Positions 17,737-29,270 are shown, numbered from the stretch's first letter. The stretch is DNA of 46,215 nt from Sulfurimonas sp. (GCA_016735225.1 JAERRX010000045.1:1-46215); one strand, 5' to 3'. A program made the numbers and translations. The notes: a model not told the origin generated them from the letters alone.

Positions 17737-18729
17737 ATGAAACGCCTAATCGCAGAGTTTGAAGAGCAAAGTTTTACTCAAATGATATTTCCTCATAAAA
17801 ATACCGACTGGTTAGAGTATTTAGATGAGACTATCACTACATTTGTAAAGATCATAAATGAGATAGTAAAATATCAAAAATGCTTAGTTGTTTGTGCAGA
17901 TATAAAAGATACAAAGAGGAGGTTTAAAAAAAACACAAATCTTTTTTTTGTTGAGTATGAGAGTGATGATACTTGGGCGAGGGACTGCTCAGCATTTTCT
18001 ATCGTAGATGCAGGTGAGCTTAAGCTACTAAACTTTATATTTGATGCTTGGGGAGGGAAGTTTAACTGTTCTAAGGACAATCTTTTAAGCTCTTGCATCT
18101 CAAAACATTATAAGGCTCAGATGCAAGATGTAGAGTTTATCTTAGAGGGTGGGGCAGTTGAGAGCAATGGAGATGGACTCATACTGACTACATCTAGTTG
18201 TATGCTAAAGAGAAACCCAAACTTAGATAAAAAAGAGATAAGTAAAAAGTTAAAATATGAGTTTGGAGCAAGTGAGGTGTTGTACCTAGATCATGGCTAT
18301 CTAAAAGGGGATGATACAGACTCACATATAGATACCCTAGCAAGGTTTATAGATGCTAAAACCATCATCTATCTTAGATGCGATGATAAAAATGATGAGC
18401 ATTTTGTGGAGTTAAACAAGATGCAAGAAGAGCTACAAAGGTTTGCAACTAGACTAGATCTAACTCTTATATCTCTTCCTATGGCAGATGCTGTCTGTTT
18501 TAAAGAAGAAAGACTACCAGCAACTTATCTAAACTTTCTTTTTATAAATGAGGCTATTTTGGTTCCTGTTTATGGAGTAAAGCAAGACATAGAAGCTTTA
18601 AAGATTTTCAAAAAAACCTTTAAACACAAAACTATCATACCTATAAACTGCTCAACTCTTATAAAACAGCATGGCTCACTTCACTGTGTTACTATGAACT
18701 TCGCTAGTGGCATTGACATCTTGGTTTAG
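17737..18729 (+). CDS. Agmatine deiminase / peptidylarginine deiminase family protein
   Basis: 330 aa; DDTWARDCSAFSIV, EGGAVESNGDGLILTT, DDTDSHIDTLARFID, C-terminal HGSLHCVTMNF catalytic region. Confidence 0.92.
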   Translation: MKRLIAEFEEQSFTQMIFPHKNTDWLEYLDETITTFVKIINEIVKYQKCLVVCADIKDTKRRFKKNTNLFFVEYESDDTWARDCSAFSIVDAGELKLLNFIFDAWGGKFNCSKDNLLSSCISKHYKAQMQDVEFILEGGAVESNGDGLILTTSSCMLKRNPNLDKKEISKKLKYEFGASEVLYLDHGYLKGDDTDSHIDTLARFIDAKTIIYLRCDDKNDEHFVELNKMQEELQRFATRLDLTLISLPMADAVCFKEERLPATYLNFLFINEAILVPVYGVKQDIEALKIFKKTFKHKTIIPINCSTLIKQHGSLHCVTMNFASGIDILV

Positions 18730-18819
18730 TATCGCTGTTCCACTCATGATAAGATAGGTTGCTAGAGCGAAACCTATGGCTATTAAGATGATTTTTTTTA
18801 TTTTTTGAATTTTATTCAT
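18676..18819 (-). CDS. Possible small membrane protein (47 aa)
   Basis: Frame read by hand: MNKIQKIKKIILIAIGFALATYLIMSGTAILNQDVNATSEVHSNTVK*; single TM segment; overlaps the 3' end of the deiminase gene in antisense. Confidence 0.3.
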   Translation of the reverse strand: MNKIQKIKKIILIAIGFALATYLIMSGTAILNQDVNATSEVHSNTVK

Positions 18820-18903
18820 GGCGGTATGGTATAAAAAATAAATTAACACTTTCGTAACGCTACTTTAATATCATTGGTAAATTTAAATTTTAAGGTTTAG
18901 CAA

Positions 18904-20919
18904 ATGAATAAAATTATACCTCTATCACTAATGGCTACTGCTTTTCTTGGAGCTGATGATATTCAACTAGCTCCCATAAATATAGAATCAACACTTATAA
19001 CTCAAGTTAGTCAAAATGCTCAAGTTTCTGCAGACTTAGCTCAAGCACTAAGCACAAGTGTTCCCAGTATAGATATGAGTCGCCGTAGTGGCATAGCAAA
19101 TGATATATATATCCGTGGACAAAAACGAGACAACATCTCAGTTGAAGTTGATGGAACAAAAGTTCAGGGAGCTTGTCCAAACAGAATGGATCCTCCCATC
19201 TCTCATATATTGTCAAACCAGATAGAAAGTATAGAGGTTATAGAGGGTCCCTATGATGTTACAAACTTTGGAACACTTAGTGGTGGGGTTATCATAAAAA
19301 CAAAGCAACCAAAAAAAGGCTTTCACGGAGAGGCAAACTTAGGTTATGGAACTTTTAACTATAAAAAAGCTGGAGTAAGTTTAAATGGTGGAAATGATAT
19401 TGTCCGTGTTTTGATTAGCGGTTCTAGTGAGTCAAGTGAGCAGTATAAAGATGGAAATGGAGATAGACTTTCAGACCAAATAGATAACTATGTAGCAAAA
19501 AACCCAAACCTTATAGGAGGAAAGTTTGACCCTAGACTAAAGCCTGATAAGCAAGATATGAAAGCATATCAAAAAGAGTCTCTTATGACTAAGGTGTTTG
19601 TTAATGTTACTGATGAGCAAGAGCTTCGACTAGGATATACAAAAAATAATTCCGAAGATGTTTTGTATCCAAACTCAAAGATGGATGCTGATTATGATAT
19701 ATCCAATATTTATAGTGTTGAGTATGATATAAAAAATATCAATGATTTTTATAAAAACATTAACTTGCAGTACTACTATTCTGATGTTGATCATCCTATG
19801 GATACTTCAAACAGAATGTCATCACTTTCCCCCGTTGGAGTAATGACAAATCATCTAAAAACTACTATGGAAGGCTTAAAACTAAAAAATAACTTTGATA
19901 TAGATAGTTATAAACTTTTACTAGGTCTAGATGCAAGTGAGAGAACTTGGGATGGTTCATACTATAGAAACTCTAAGCCTCTTATGGGTGGTAGAAAAAG
20001 TATAGATGATGCACTTACAACAAACAAGTCTGTTTTTGCAAAACTAGATAAAAGCTTTAACTCTTTTTCTCTTAGTTTGGGTGCAAGATACGACTCCACA
20101 GAGATAACAAATGCAACACTAAACTCAAATGATTATACAGCATTAAGCACCAACATCATGAGTACATATAATCTAAACAGAGATAACAAGATATTTTTAG
20201 GAGTTGGTCAAGCCTCTCGTGTTCCAGATGCAAGAGAGCTTTACTTTAGAGGTTCAGATGGTAAACTAAAGGGTAGCTCACACTTAGAACAAACAACAAA
20301 TACAGAGATTGACTTTGGATATGAAACAGACAATGATGACTTTAAGCTTAAGCTAAAGGGTTTTTACTCAACTCTTCACGATTATATCTACTACCAAAAA
20401 CAAGCAAACGGCACTAATATTTCTAAAAACAATTTTAAAAACATAGATGCTAGTGTCTATGGAGCGGAGCTAAGCTCAACCTACTATGTAAGTGATACAG
20501 TAGCTTTAGACTTAGGTGCTTCATATAAACGAGGAGAAAAAGATAAAGCTCTTAGTGGACAGAGTAACAAAAACTTAGCAGATATAGCACCTCTAAGAGG
20601 AAATCTCGCACTAAGTTATGAATACAAAAAAGATAGCATAGCCATGATAGAGCTACAAGCATCTGATAGATGGAGTGAGTATGACTCGGACAATGGAGAG
20701 CAAGAACTTGGTGCATGGGCTGTTTTAAATTTAAAAGTAAAACATGCTGTAAATAAAAACTTTGACTTTACTATAGGTGCAAATAACCTTCTTGATGAAA
20801 CTTATGCGATAAGCAACACATACTCCGACCTTGTTCTTTTAACAGGTGGAGCAACTGATGTTATGTTAGTCAATGAAGTAGGAAGATATATCTATACTAA
20901 CTTAACTTTTAAATTTTAA
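18904..20919 (+). CDS. TonB-dependent outer membrane receptor (possibly copper-receptor-like)
   Basis: 671 aa; signal peptide, plug domain (DIYIRGQKRDNISVEVDGTKVQGACPNRMDPP...IESIEVIEGPYDV), beta-barrel, terminal aromatic residue (NLTFKF). Confidence 0.92.
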   Translation: MNKIIPLSLMATAFLGADDIQLAPINIESTLITQVSQNAQVSADLAQALSTSVPSIDMSRRSGIANDIYIRGQKRDNISVEVDGTKVQGACPNRMDPPISHILSNQIESIEVIEGPYDVTNFGTLSGGVIIKTKQPKKGFHGEANLGYGTFNYKKAGVSLNGGNDIVRVLISGSSESSEQYKDGNGDRLSDQIDNYVAKNPNLIGGKFDPRLKPDKQDMKAYQKESLMTKVFVNVTDEQELRLGYTKNNSEDVLYPNSKMDADYDISNIYSVEYDIKNINDFYKNINLQYYYSDVDHPMDTSNRMSSLSPVGVMTNHLKTTMEGLKLKNNFDIDSYKLLLGLDASERTWDGSYYRNSKPLMGGRKSIDDALTTNKSVFAKLDKSFNSFSLSLGARYDSTEITNATLNSNDYTALSTNIMSTYNLNRDNKIFLGVGQASRVPDARELYFRGSDGKLKGSSHLEQTTNTEIDFGYETDNDDFKLKLKGFYSTLHDYIYYQKQANGTNISKNNFKNIDASVYGAELSSTYYVSDTVALDLGASYKRGEKDKALSGQSNKNLADIAPLRGNLALSYEYKKDSIAMIELQASDRWSEYDSDNGEQELGAWAVLNLKVKHAVNKNFDFTIGANNLLDETYAISNTYSDLVLLTGGATDVMLVNEVGRYIYTNLTFKF

Positions 20920-20922
20920 ATT

Positions 20923-21672
20923 TTATTCAGGTTGGTGTTCTTTTTGCACCATCTCTACTATTTCATCTTTTACAAATAGAAGGTTTTTATAAATATCTTT
21001 TAAATCATCGATGCGAGTAGATAGAAAATCACGGCTTACAAAATATTGATATTTGTCTTTTGCTAATTTTTTTAATATTACAAAGTTCCAAGTAGCACCT
21101 ACAACATAAGCACCTTTCATTTCCTCGAACTTGTTGAGCTCAACAGCACAGATGAGTTCTGCTAAGAGTTGTGGCTCAGGGTCACCTCCGCCTTGCGATG
21201 GCTTATACTCTTGTATAAAAAAATATGGGGCTTCTGGATAGTCCAATCCTTTTGCTACATAAAAATCACAATATCCATTAAAATCAATTTTATCGTTGGT
21301 GTATGTTAGATTTTTATGATAATAGTTACCTATCTTTAACTCTCTATCTAAAAAATTAACCCTTTCAAGAATAGAGCCAATAAAAACAACTTTAAGAGTA
21401 TCTTCATTAAATTTATTTATCAAATCTCCATATTTATCTAACAGCTTCTGTAAAAAAATCTCAACATCATTTGAAACTATTATATTGTTTTTGAACCAAA
21501 TATCAAATTGGTACCCTTGGTTAAATTCTTTATTTATTATCTCTAGTTCTCTTAAGTATTTCATATCAACACTGCTAAAAGCTTTGGGTTTATCTTCTTT
21601 AACTAGATCCAATAATTTCTTCAACTCTTCTATCTCTTTTGCTTGTTCTTTTATTTTTTTAGTGTCAGTCAT
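20923..21672 (-). CDS. Hypothetical protein
   Basis: 249 aa intact ORF with good local coding structure; family not recognised. Confidence 0.7.
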   Translation of the reverse strand: MTDTKKIKEQAKEIEELKKLLDLVKEDKPKAFSSVDMKYLRELEIINKEFNQGYQFDIWFKNNIIVSNDVEIFLQKLLDKYGDLINKFNEDTLKVVFIGSILERVNFLDRELKIGNYYHKNLTYTNDKIDFNGYCDFYVAKGLDYPEAPYFFIQEYKPSQGGGDPEPQLLAELICAVELNKFEEMKGAYVVGATWNFVILKKLAKDKYQYFVSRDFLSTRIDDLKDIYKNLLFVKDEIVEMVQKEHQPE

Positions 21673-21813
21673 GTTGTTATCCCCTCTTTCTCATTATACC
21701 AAAAAGATAAAAAATATTTTATCTTTTTGAGGATTTGAGGATTTATAAAATTTAAATCATACTACTTAAATTTTAAAGCACTCTCTTATATCAAAAAAGA
21801 TAGAATTCTTTTT

Positions 21814-22875
21814 ATGATTAATAGAGTAAAAACAAAAAAAATATTTGTAGGCAATGTTGGTGTTGGTGGAGATGCCCCCATCTCAAAACAGTCGATGACC
21901 TACTCAAAAACCTCCGATGTTGCATCTACAGTTGAGCAGATAAAAAGAGTTCACTTTGCTGGCTGTGATATTGTCCGCTGTGCTGTTCCTGACATGGAAG
22001 CTGCACTTGCCTTAAAAAGCATAAAAGAGCAGATAGAACTGCCTCTTGTTGCAGATATTCACTTTAACTATAAGCTCGCACTTGTTGCCGCTGAAGTTGT
22101 TGATTGCATCCGTATTAACCCTGGGAATATTGGCTCAAAACAAAGAGTAAAAGAGGTCGTAAAAGCTTGTCAAGCTAGAGGTATTCCTATTCGCATCGGT
22201 GTCAATTCTGGTTCTTTAGAAAAAGAGTTTTTAAACAAGTATGGACAAACTGCACAGGGTATGGTGGCATCTGCTGAGTACAACATAAAGTATCTTGAAG
22301 ATTTAGGCTTTGAAGATATCAAGGTATCTCTTAAGGCTAGTGATGTACAAAGAACCGTAGAAGCTTACAGAATGTTACGCCCAAAAAACAACTACCCTTT
22401 TCATATAGGTGTTACTGAAGCAGGAACTCTTTTTCATGCAACTGTTAAAAGTTCCATAGGGCTTGGTACACTTCTTCTTGATGGCATAGGCGACACTATG
22501 AGAGTTTCTATCACAGGAGAGCTTGAAGAGGAGATAAATGTAGCTCGTGCCATCTTAAAAGATAGTGGAGCGATGCCAGATGGTTTAAATATCATCTCAT
22601 GCCCAACTTGTGGACGCATTGAAGCCAACTTAGTTTCTGCTGTGGCTGAGATAGAAAAAAGAACAGCACATATAAAAGCACCTCTAAATGTTTCTGTCAT
22701 GGGTTGTGTTGTAAATGCCATAGGAGAAGCTGCTCATTCTGATGTCGCTATAGCTTATGGAAAAGGTAAGGGTCTTGTTATGGTAAAGGGCGAAGTTGTT
22801 GCCAACTTACAAGAGAGTGAACTTGTCGATAGGTTTGTAGGTGAAGTAGAAAAGATGGCAGCAAATCAAGAGTAA
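21814..22875 (+). CDS. ispG: 4-hydroxy-3-methylbut-2-en-1-yl diphosphate synthase
   Basis: [61 protein letters not shown] motifs. Confidence 0.97.
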   Translation: MINRVKTKKIFVGNVGVGGDAPISKQSMTYSKTSDVASTVEQIKRVHFAGCDIVRCAVPDMEAALALKSIKEQIELPLVADIHFNYKLALVAAEVVDCIRINPGNIGSKQRVKEVVKACQARGIPIRIGVNSGSLEKEFLNKYGQTAQGMVASAEYNIKYLEDLGFEDIKVSLKASDVQRTVEAYRMLRPKNNYPFHIGVTEAGTLFHATVKSSIGLGTLLLDGIGDTMRVSITGELEEEINVARAILKDSGAMPDGLNIISCPTCGRIEANLVSAVAEIEKRTAHIKAPLNVSVMGCVVNAIGEAAHSDVAIAYGKGKGLVMVKGEVVANLQESELVDRFVGEVEKMAANQE

Positions 22876-22905
22876 ACTTTAAAAATAGCATCAGGAATTG
22901 ACACA

Positions 22906-23784
22906 ATGAAAAAACTAGCTATCATAGGTCCAACTGCATCTGGCAAAACAGCCTTAGCTATAAAAACTGCTAAAAAGATAGATGCTTATATACTTTCTAT
23001 TGATTCTCTTAGCATCTACAAAGAGATAGATATAGTTTCGGCTAAACCCTCTAAAGAGGAGATGGGTGGTGTTAAACATTTTGGTATTGATGTTTTAAGG
23101 CCTGATGAGCATTTTAGTGTCGATATTCTTATATCTATCTATAAGCAAGTAAAAAAAAGATGCGAAGAGGACAATAAAAATCTCATCATAGTTGGTGGCA
23201 CATCTTTTTATCTAAAGTCACTCCTAAGTGGTCTTTCTACCCTTCCAAATATTACCCCAAAGATCAGAAAAAAAGTCACATCTGACTTAAAAGATCTTAA
23301 AAATTCTTATGAAAAGCTAGTAAAACTAGACCCTTTATATATGTCCAATATTAGCCCTTTTGATAGCTACAGAATCGAAAAGGCTCTACTTATATATGAA
23401 GCTTCTGGCATCTGTGCTAGTCAATGGTTTAAGCAAAATCCACCAAAAAAAATCATAGAAGATTTGGATATTTACAATATTAAAGTAGATAGAGAGGTTT
23501 TAAGAGATCGTATATCAAAAAGAACTAGAGAGATGCTTCATCTAGGTCTTATAGATGAGGTTTGTTTTTTAGAGAGAAAATATACAAGAGTGCCAAACTC
23601 TATGGGTGCGATAGGCATCGTAGAAGTTTTAGAGTATGTAGATGGAAAGGTTTCTAAAGAGGAGATGCTTCAAAATATATCTACTCACACCGCACAACTA
23701 GCAAAAAGACAAGATACTTTCAACCGTACTCAGTTTAAAAATACTATATCTGCATCATTAGATGAGCTATATACTACTCTTTAG
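22906..23784 (+). CDS. miaA: tRNA dimethylallyltransferase
   Basis: GPTASGKTALAIKTA, DSLSIYKEIDIVSAKPS, VGGTSFYLKSLLSGL, RQDTFNRTQF motifs. Confidence 0.95.
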   Translation: MKKLAIIGPTASGKTALAIKTAKKIDAYILSIDSLSIYKEIDIVSAKPSKEEMGGVKHFGIDVLRPDEHFSVDILISIYKQVKKRCEEDNKNLIIVGGTSFYLKSLLSGLSTLPNITPKIRKKVTSDLKDLKNSYEKLVKLDPLYMSNISPFDSYRIEKALLIYEASGICASQWFKQNPPKKIIEDLDIYNIKVDREVLRDRISKRTREMLHLGLIDEVCFLERKYTRVPNSMGAIGIVEVLEYVDGKVSKEEMLQNISTHTAQLAKRQDTFNRTQFKNTISASLDELYTTL

Positions 23785-26158
23785 CATCTTTTGCCAATGA
23801 TGCCCAAGCAGAGGTTGGATCGGCATCTATAGCTTCTTTGTAAGCGACTTGAGCTTCATCTTCTCTCCATAGTTTATCATTGAGTGTTCCTAAAAGATAC
23901 TTTTGTCTGGCTCTATCATCTTTGCTTAACTCTAAAGTATCTAGTGACTCTATAACTTCAAGAGCCTTAGAATAGTCTTCTCTATTTATATAGGTTTGGT
24001 AGAGAGTAAACTCGACAAATGGACTTTGAGCATAAGAATCAGACTTTTTTTGTATCTTCATAACTTCTTCGCCATATCTTAGTACTAGATTGTCATCCTT
24101 TGTCTGACTTCCTATATTCATAACAGCTACATATCTCTCTATATCTTTATAACTCTTACCAAACTCTTTTTCTAACTTTACAATAGCATCTATCATCTGT
24201 TTATTTTTCTCAAGTCTTTGGTATGTGTCAAACACTACTCTATAAACATCTTTATATTTTGAATCTTTGTCATCTTTTATAAGAACTAACAACTCTTGAG
24301 ATGCCTTAACAACATCACTATAATTTCCAGTTGCAAAATCAACTTTTATATATCTATAAAGCCATTTTTTTCTCATTTGTATATCTTTAGAGTTTAGATT
24401 TTTGCCAATAACTTTTTTTGCAAGTAAAAAGTCTGCTCCTTTCATAGCACACTCATAGATGCCATCATCCCAATCATCAGACAATGAGATAGCATACTCA
24501 GATGAAATATTTAAAACTCTTTTACATTTTTGCTTTTTTAGTGCCTGCTTCATTGCCCCTAAGGCAGCATCATTTACTATCTCTTTTGTATCTTTATAGA
24601 TAGTTTCATCTAGGTTTAAAAGTGTGTCTTTAGACTCTAAAACATCGTTGTACATCTCATTGTCACGCATAAGTTTTGCTTTTTCATATATGGCACGGTC
24701 GCCTATGCTATCATCTTTATATGTGTCGATAAGCTCATTGTAGGTTTTTATTTTTATGCTTAGATTTGCATCGTTATTATCAAAAAACAAAGAGTCCTTT
24801 GCGATCTGTACTTCTTCATCAAAAAGCCCGTCTGGGTATTTTTCAAAGTACCTATTTAAGGCTGTTAGTGCCTCTTGTTTTTTAGTAGTTTGTGATAGCC
24901 ATATACCTATATTTTTTAACAAAGTTTCATAATAATCATCTCTCTTATCCATAGAATCTAGTAAGGCTTTAGCTATAGATGCCGCACTAGAATAGACTTG
25001 CATATCTGCAAACAAATCCATCATTTTTAAGGAACTCTCATACTCTCCAATAAAAAAGTCTGGTTTTGCCTTGATGATTTTAGCAACATATTTACTAGCA
25101 TCTTTCTTCTGTCCATTGCCTATATAATATTGTGCTAGTTTAAATGCTGCTGTTGATGCTGTTTCTATGCTTTGTGTTTCTCTTAGTGCTTTTGTATAGT
25201 ACATTACTGCTTTTTTAAACCCACCACTCTCTTCTAGCATCTCACCTTTATATATATAGCCCCATTTTGAATAGGGGGAGTCTTTGTGCTCACTAAAGAG
25301 TCTATCAAAAAAATAATCAGCTTGAGAATTTAAACCATTTTGAGAGTAAGACCTTGCACAAAGAGCTAAAACCTCTGCGATATTTTCATCAGATGAGTAT
25401 TCTCGTAAATATATTTTTGAATAATCTATAACATCATCATCATTGTTGAGCTTTGCGCTTGCCCTTATTTTGTAGTATAAAAGCTCTGCAGTAAAAAGAG
25501 ATGAGGGAAATTCATACATAACATCTTCTATTAAATCCAAGCACTTTTCATATTTTTCTTCTTTATAATAACGCTTAATTTTTAGATAATTGCTCACATC
25601 TCCTACATTTTTTATATGAACAGGATTGCCTTTCATATCTAAGCTACCGACATAGGGGAGCTTATCTTTTGAGAGAAAAAATGGAAAGTTTATGGACATA
25701 GGAGATGGGTCATCTTTATACATAAATGGTATCTTCTTTTTATAGCCTACAAGCATCCAGCTTGATGATAACTTTACATCTGCACTATAAACTTCATCAT
25801 CTTTGCTTAGGTTAAAAACTACAGGGTAAAGTTTCATCTTTTTATATGGAGTTATTATGAGAAAAAAAGTTTTTTTCTTTATTTGAGTTTTGATCTTAAA
25901 AAAATCATTTTGAAGTGGTTTAAATTTTTTAGAGGGAGATTTTGAAAAAGCACAAATGACTTTTGAGACTTCACCAAAATCATTTTTTATCTCTTGACAT
26001 AAAAATTTGTTTTTATCTTTGATATTGAGTATTGAGTAGTTTTCAAAATTTTCTTTTGCACCTTGAAGACCTATTTCAAGGGCATAAATAGATGATGATA
26101 GTTGCAACAATAGGCAAAAAGAAAATATTAGCTTTGACAAATCGTATTCCTTTTGCAC
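23774..26158 (-). CDS. TPR-repeat-containing protein
   Basis: 794 aa; repeated TPR-like helices (e.g. YFDRLFSEHKDSPYSKWGYIYKGEM; LLGTLNDKLWREDEAQVAYKEAIDADPTSAWA). Confidence 0.82.
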   Translation of the reverse strand: MQKEYDLSKLIFSFCLLLQLSSSIYALEIGLQGAKENFENYSILNIKDKNKFLCQEIKNDFGEVSKVICAFSKSPSKKFKPLQNDFFKIKTQIKKKTFFLIITPYKKMKLYPVVFNLSKDDEVYSADVKLSSSWMLVGYKKKIPFMYKDDPSPMSINFPFFLSKDKLPYVGSLDMKGNPVHIKNVGDVSNYLKIKRYYKEEKYEKCLDLIEDVMYEFPSSLFTAELLYYKIRASAKLNNDDDVIDYSKIYLREYSSDENIAEVLALCARSYSQNGLNSQADYFFDRLFSEHKDSPYSKWGYIYKGEMLEESGGFKKAVMYYTKALRETQSIETASTAAFKLAQYYIGNGQKKDASKYVAKIIKAKPDFFIGEYESSLKMMDLFADMQVYSSAASIAKALLDSMDKRDDYYETLLKNIGIWLSQTTKKQEALTALNRYFEKYPDGLFDEEVQIAKDSLFFDNNDANLSIKIKTYNELIDTYKDDSIGDRAIYEKAKLMRDNEMYNDVLESKDTLLNLDETIYKDTKEIVNDAALGAMKQALKKQKCKRVLNISSEYAISLSDDWDDGIYECAMKGADFLLAKKVIGKNLNSKDIQMRKKWLYRYIKVDFATGNYSDVVKASQELLVLIKDDKDSKYKDVYRVVFDTYQRLEKNKQMIDAIVKLEKEFGKSYKDIERYVAVMNIGSQTKDDNLVLRYGEEVMKIQKKSDSYAQSPFVEFTLYQTYINREDYSKALEVIESLDTLELSKDDRARQKYLLGTLNDKLWREDEAQVAYKEAIDADPTSAWASLAKDAKE

Positions 26159-26172
26159 AAAATTATAAACTA

Positions 26173-27681
26173 CTAATACCCACTTTTATATACAAGTGCT
26201 GTTACAAACTCTAGTATTGGGTTTACTATGATAAAAGAAAATATAGTTCCCACTACTGCAAAACCGATGATTGTTTTTAAAGGTAGGGTTGCATTTGATA
26301 CAAATGCTGTTCCATCTTTGTTTATTTCAGGTTCTTTCATAAACATATAAACTATAAGTTTTAAGTAGTAATACCCAGCTATCGCAGAGTTTAGAGCCAT
26401 GATAAATGCTAAGACTGTATAGCCACCTGTAACTGCAGAACTTATCATATAGATCTTACCCCAAAACACTGCAAAGGGAGGTAAACCAGCCAACGAAAGC
26501 ATAAACAAAGCCATGATGACTGCCGCTGTTGGAGATGTTTGTATCATACCTGAAAACTTGTTAAAACTGTGGTCTGAGCTTTGATCTTTATGAAGATGCT
26601 TTTGGCGAGAAATCCACAACATACTAAAAGCACCAAGGTTGGTAAAACTAAATAAGATCCAGTATATAAACAAGGCACTATTTGACTGTGTTGTGCCTAT
26701 CAAGATGGCAGACATCACAAAACCAGTATGTGAGATAGAGCTATAAGCTAGCATTCTTTTTACATCGGTTTGAACCAATGCCCAAATATTTGCAATAGTC
26801 ATAGTAAGAACTATAATTATATAAAGTACTACTTCTAACCAAACAACTCCACTATGAATTAAAAACTCAAACATTCTCATAGCTACTACAAACATTGCGA
26901 TTCTAGGCACTATTGACATATATCCTGCCATCGCCGCACTTGAACCCTCATAGACATCAGGAGCCCAAGCATGAAAAGGAACAAGGGAGAGTTTAAACCC
27001 TAAAGCAGCCAACAAAAATGCAGTCCCAACAAGTACAAAACCAATATCCGCATAGCCATTACCTGCTAATACTTCAGATATTTGGTTTATCTCTATGGAA
27101 CCTGTGAGAGCATAAAATACCATAGAGCCAAAGCTAAAGAAACCTGCCGCCAATGCACCCAAGGTAAAATACTTTACAGCAGCTTCAAATGATTTATCAC
27201 GGTTGTGCATCGCTATTAGAGTATATAAAGCTAGAGATGCAGTCTCAAGACTTACAAAAATTAAGATCAAGTTATCTGTTGTGACCATAAACTCAAAGCC
27301 ACTAATCATAAATAAAAATATTGCAAAAAATTCTGGATAAGAAAACTCATGAAATCTTTTATGTGACAAGGCTAAAGGAACAAACAACAAAGATACAACA
27401 ACTATGATAAGTTGAGCAATTATCGCTATACCATCAACCATAACAAGATCAAAAACACCCATTATAGTTCCATCGCTAGTAAAGACTCCTACTGACTCTA
27501 CTATTGCTCCTATGTTTAGCAGTAGCACAAGAATAGTTATCATAACATATAATGTTTTATCTAGTCCACCTTTTATAATGTCAATAATTAAAATTAGCAA
27601 GGCACCAATAACTGGAATAATCATCGGCGAAAGAGTCGTTAGGTTTAATGACTCTAGTGAAATATTTATAGGTTCTAACAT
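26173..27681 (-). CDS. nuoN: NADH-quinone oxidoreductase subunit N
   Basis: Polytopic antiporter-like protein; SLAGLPPFAVFWGK; syntenic at end of nuo operon. Confidence 0.96.
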   Translation of the reverse strand: MLEPINISLESLNLTTLSPMIIPVIGALLILIIDIIKGGLDKTLYVMITILVLLLNIGAIVESVGVFTSDGTIMGVFDLVMVDGIAIIAQLIIVVVSLLFVPLALSHKRFHEFSYPEFFAIFLFMISGFEFMVTTDNLILIFVSLETASLALYTLIAMHNRDKSFEAAVKYFTLGALAAGFFSFGSMVFYALTGSIEINQISEVLAGNGYADIGFVLVGTAFLLAALGFKLSLVPFHAWAPDVYEGSSAAMAGYMSIVPRIAMFVVAMRMFEFLIHSGVVWLEVVLYIIIVLTMTIANIWALVQTDVKRMLAYSSISHTGFVMSAILIGTTQSNSALFIYWILFSFTNLGAFSMLWISRQKHLHKDQSSDHSFNKFSGMIQTSPTAAVIMALFMLSLAGLPPFAVFWGKIYMISSAVTGGYTVLAFIMALNSAIAGYYYLKLIVYMFMKEPEINKDGTAFVSNATLPLKTIIGFAVVGTIFSFIIVNPILEFVTALVYKSGY

Positions 27682-29270
27682 TAGTGCATCTCCTTAGTAG
27701 AAGTTTTTGTGATTATTATCTCTTGTGCAATAGAAGGTATTCTTCTTTTTGCTTCATCTGTTGTAGCCTTATCATGCATAAGTTGAACTACAGACTCAAC
27801 AGAGTTACTGATGGGTGTTAAAAGAGGTTTAGGATAGATACCCAACCAAATAGCAACAACAACCAAAGGTACTAAAGCAAATAGTTCTCTTTTGTTTAGA
27901 TCAGGTAAGTTTTTGTTTTTCTCATTTGTAAGCTCACCAAAAAACATCTTTTTGTAAGCACTTAGCATATAGATAGCTCCAACTATGATAGCAGTTCCTG
28001 CAAAAATAGTTAATATGTGGGATTGTTGATAAAAACCTAAAAGACTTAAAAACTCACCAACAAAGTTGATAGTCAATGGAAGTCCAACAGAAGCCATCAT
28101 CATGATACCAAATATAGTTGCATACCTTGGCATAACATGGGCTAAACCTCCAAAATCTTTCATCATCTTAGTATCTCTTCTATCATAGATGACACCAACG
28201 AGCAAGAACAATGCTCCTGATACAACTCCATGACCTATCATTAAAAATATAGAACCCGATATACCCTCAACATTTAAAGCAAAAGTACCAAGGACAATAA
28301 CACCCATATGACTAACCGAAGAGTAGGCAACAACCTGCTTAACATCCTCTTGTGCATAGGCTACCATGGCGGTATATATAATCATAATAATTGCTAGTAT
28401 AGCTATAGGGAACATAAACATTACCGAAGCATCGGGGAACAGAGGTAATAGAAAACGGATAAGTGCGTATGTACCCATCTTGAGTAAAATCGCTGCTAAA
28501 ATTACCGAACCGATCGTTGGTGCTTGACCATGAGCATAGGGCAACCAAGTATGGAATGGAAACATTGGAACCTTGATAGCAAAACCCATAAAAAATGCTA
28601 AAAATAACCACATTTGATAATTGCCCATGTGCCATATATCACCTGTGAGTAAATCTTCGGCGGGCAAGATAAGTCTATACCAGTCAAGTATAGCAAAGCT
28701 CCAGACACCTGTCGCCTGATAGTAAAAGTATGCCATAAATAAAATACCTACTAGCATCACAAGTGAACCTGTAAAAGTATATAAGAAAAACTTAACCGAA
28801 GCATATATTCTTTTTGGACCACCCCAAGCACCTATGATATAAAGCATCGGTACTAGAGATAGTTCCCAAAATAGATAAAAGACTATAGCATCTAAAGCAA
28901 GAAACACACCTACCATTGTCATCTGTAAAAACAAAAGTGTGATGATAAGGTTCTTAATATTTTTAGTATCACTAAGAGATGCGATACCTATAAATGTAAA
29001 AAATGCCGCTAAAACAACTATGAAAAGAGAGATGCCATCTACACCTAAAATATAGTTGATCCCAAAAGCGGGAACTAGTGGTAACTCTTCCATAAACTGC
29101 ATACCCGATACAGTTGGATCAAAAGAGAACCAAAGGAACAAAGAAAGAGCAAACTCTATAAAGGCAACTGCTGTTCCATAGGCACGCATACTATCTTTTG
29201 CTACCCCTAAACCAAATATACCTGCTAGTGCTGGAAAGAAAATTAAAATTGATAAAATATGATCTAACAT
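27681..29270 (-). CDS. nuoM: NADH-quinone oxidoreductase subunit M
   Basis: FYLFWELSLVPMLYIIGAWGG, VKVPMFPFHTWLPYAHGQAPT-like, VAYSSVSHMG motifs. Confidence 0.97.
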   Translation of the reverse strand: MLDHILSILIFFPALAGIFGLGVAKDSMRAYGTAVAFIEFALSLFLWFSFDPTVSGMQFMEELPLVPAFGINYILGVDGISLFIVVLAAFFTFIGIASLSDTKNIKNLIITLLFLQMTMVGVFLALDAIVFYLFWELSLVPMLYIIGAWGGPKRIYASVKFFLYTFTGSLVMLVGILFMAYFYYQATGVWSFAILDWYRLILPAEDLLTGDIWHMGNYQMWLFLAFFMGFAIKVPMFPFHTWLPYAHGQAPTIGSVILAAILLKMGTYALIRFLLPLFPDASVMFMFPIAILAIIMIIYTAMVAYAQEDVKQVVAYSSVSHMGVIVLGTFALNVEGISGSIFLMIGHGVVSGALFLLVGVIYDRRDTKMMKDFGGLAHVMPRYATIFGIMMMASVGLPLTINFVGEFLSLLGFYQQSHILTIFAGTAIIVGAIYMLSAYKKMFFGELTNEKNKNLPDLNKRELFALVPLVVVAIWLGIYPKPLLTPISNSVESVVQLMHDKATTDEAKRRIPSIAQEIIITKTSTKEMH

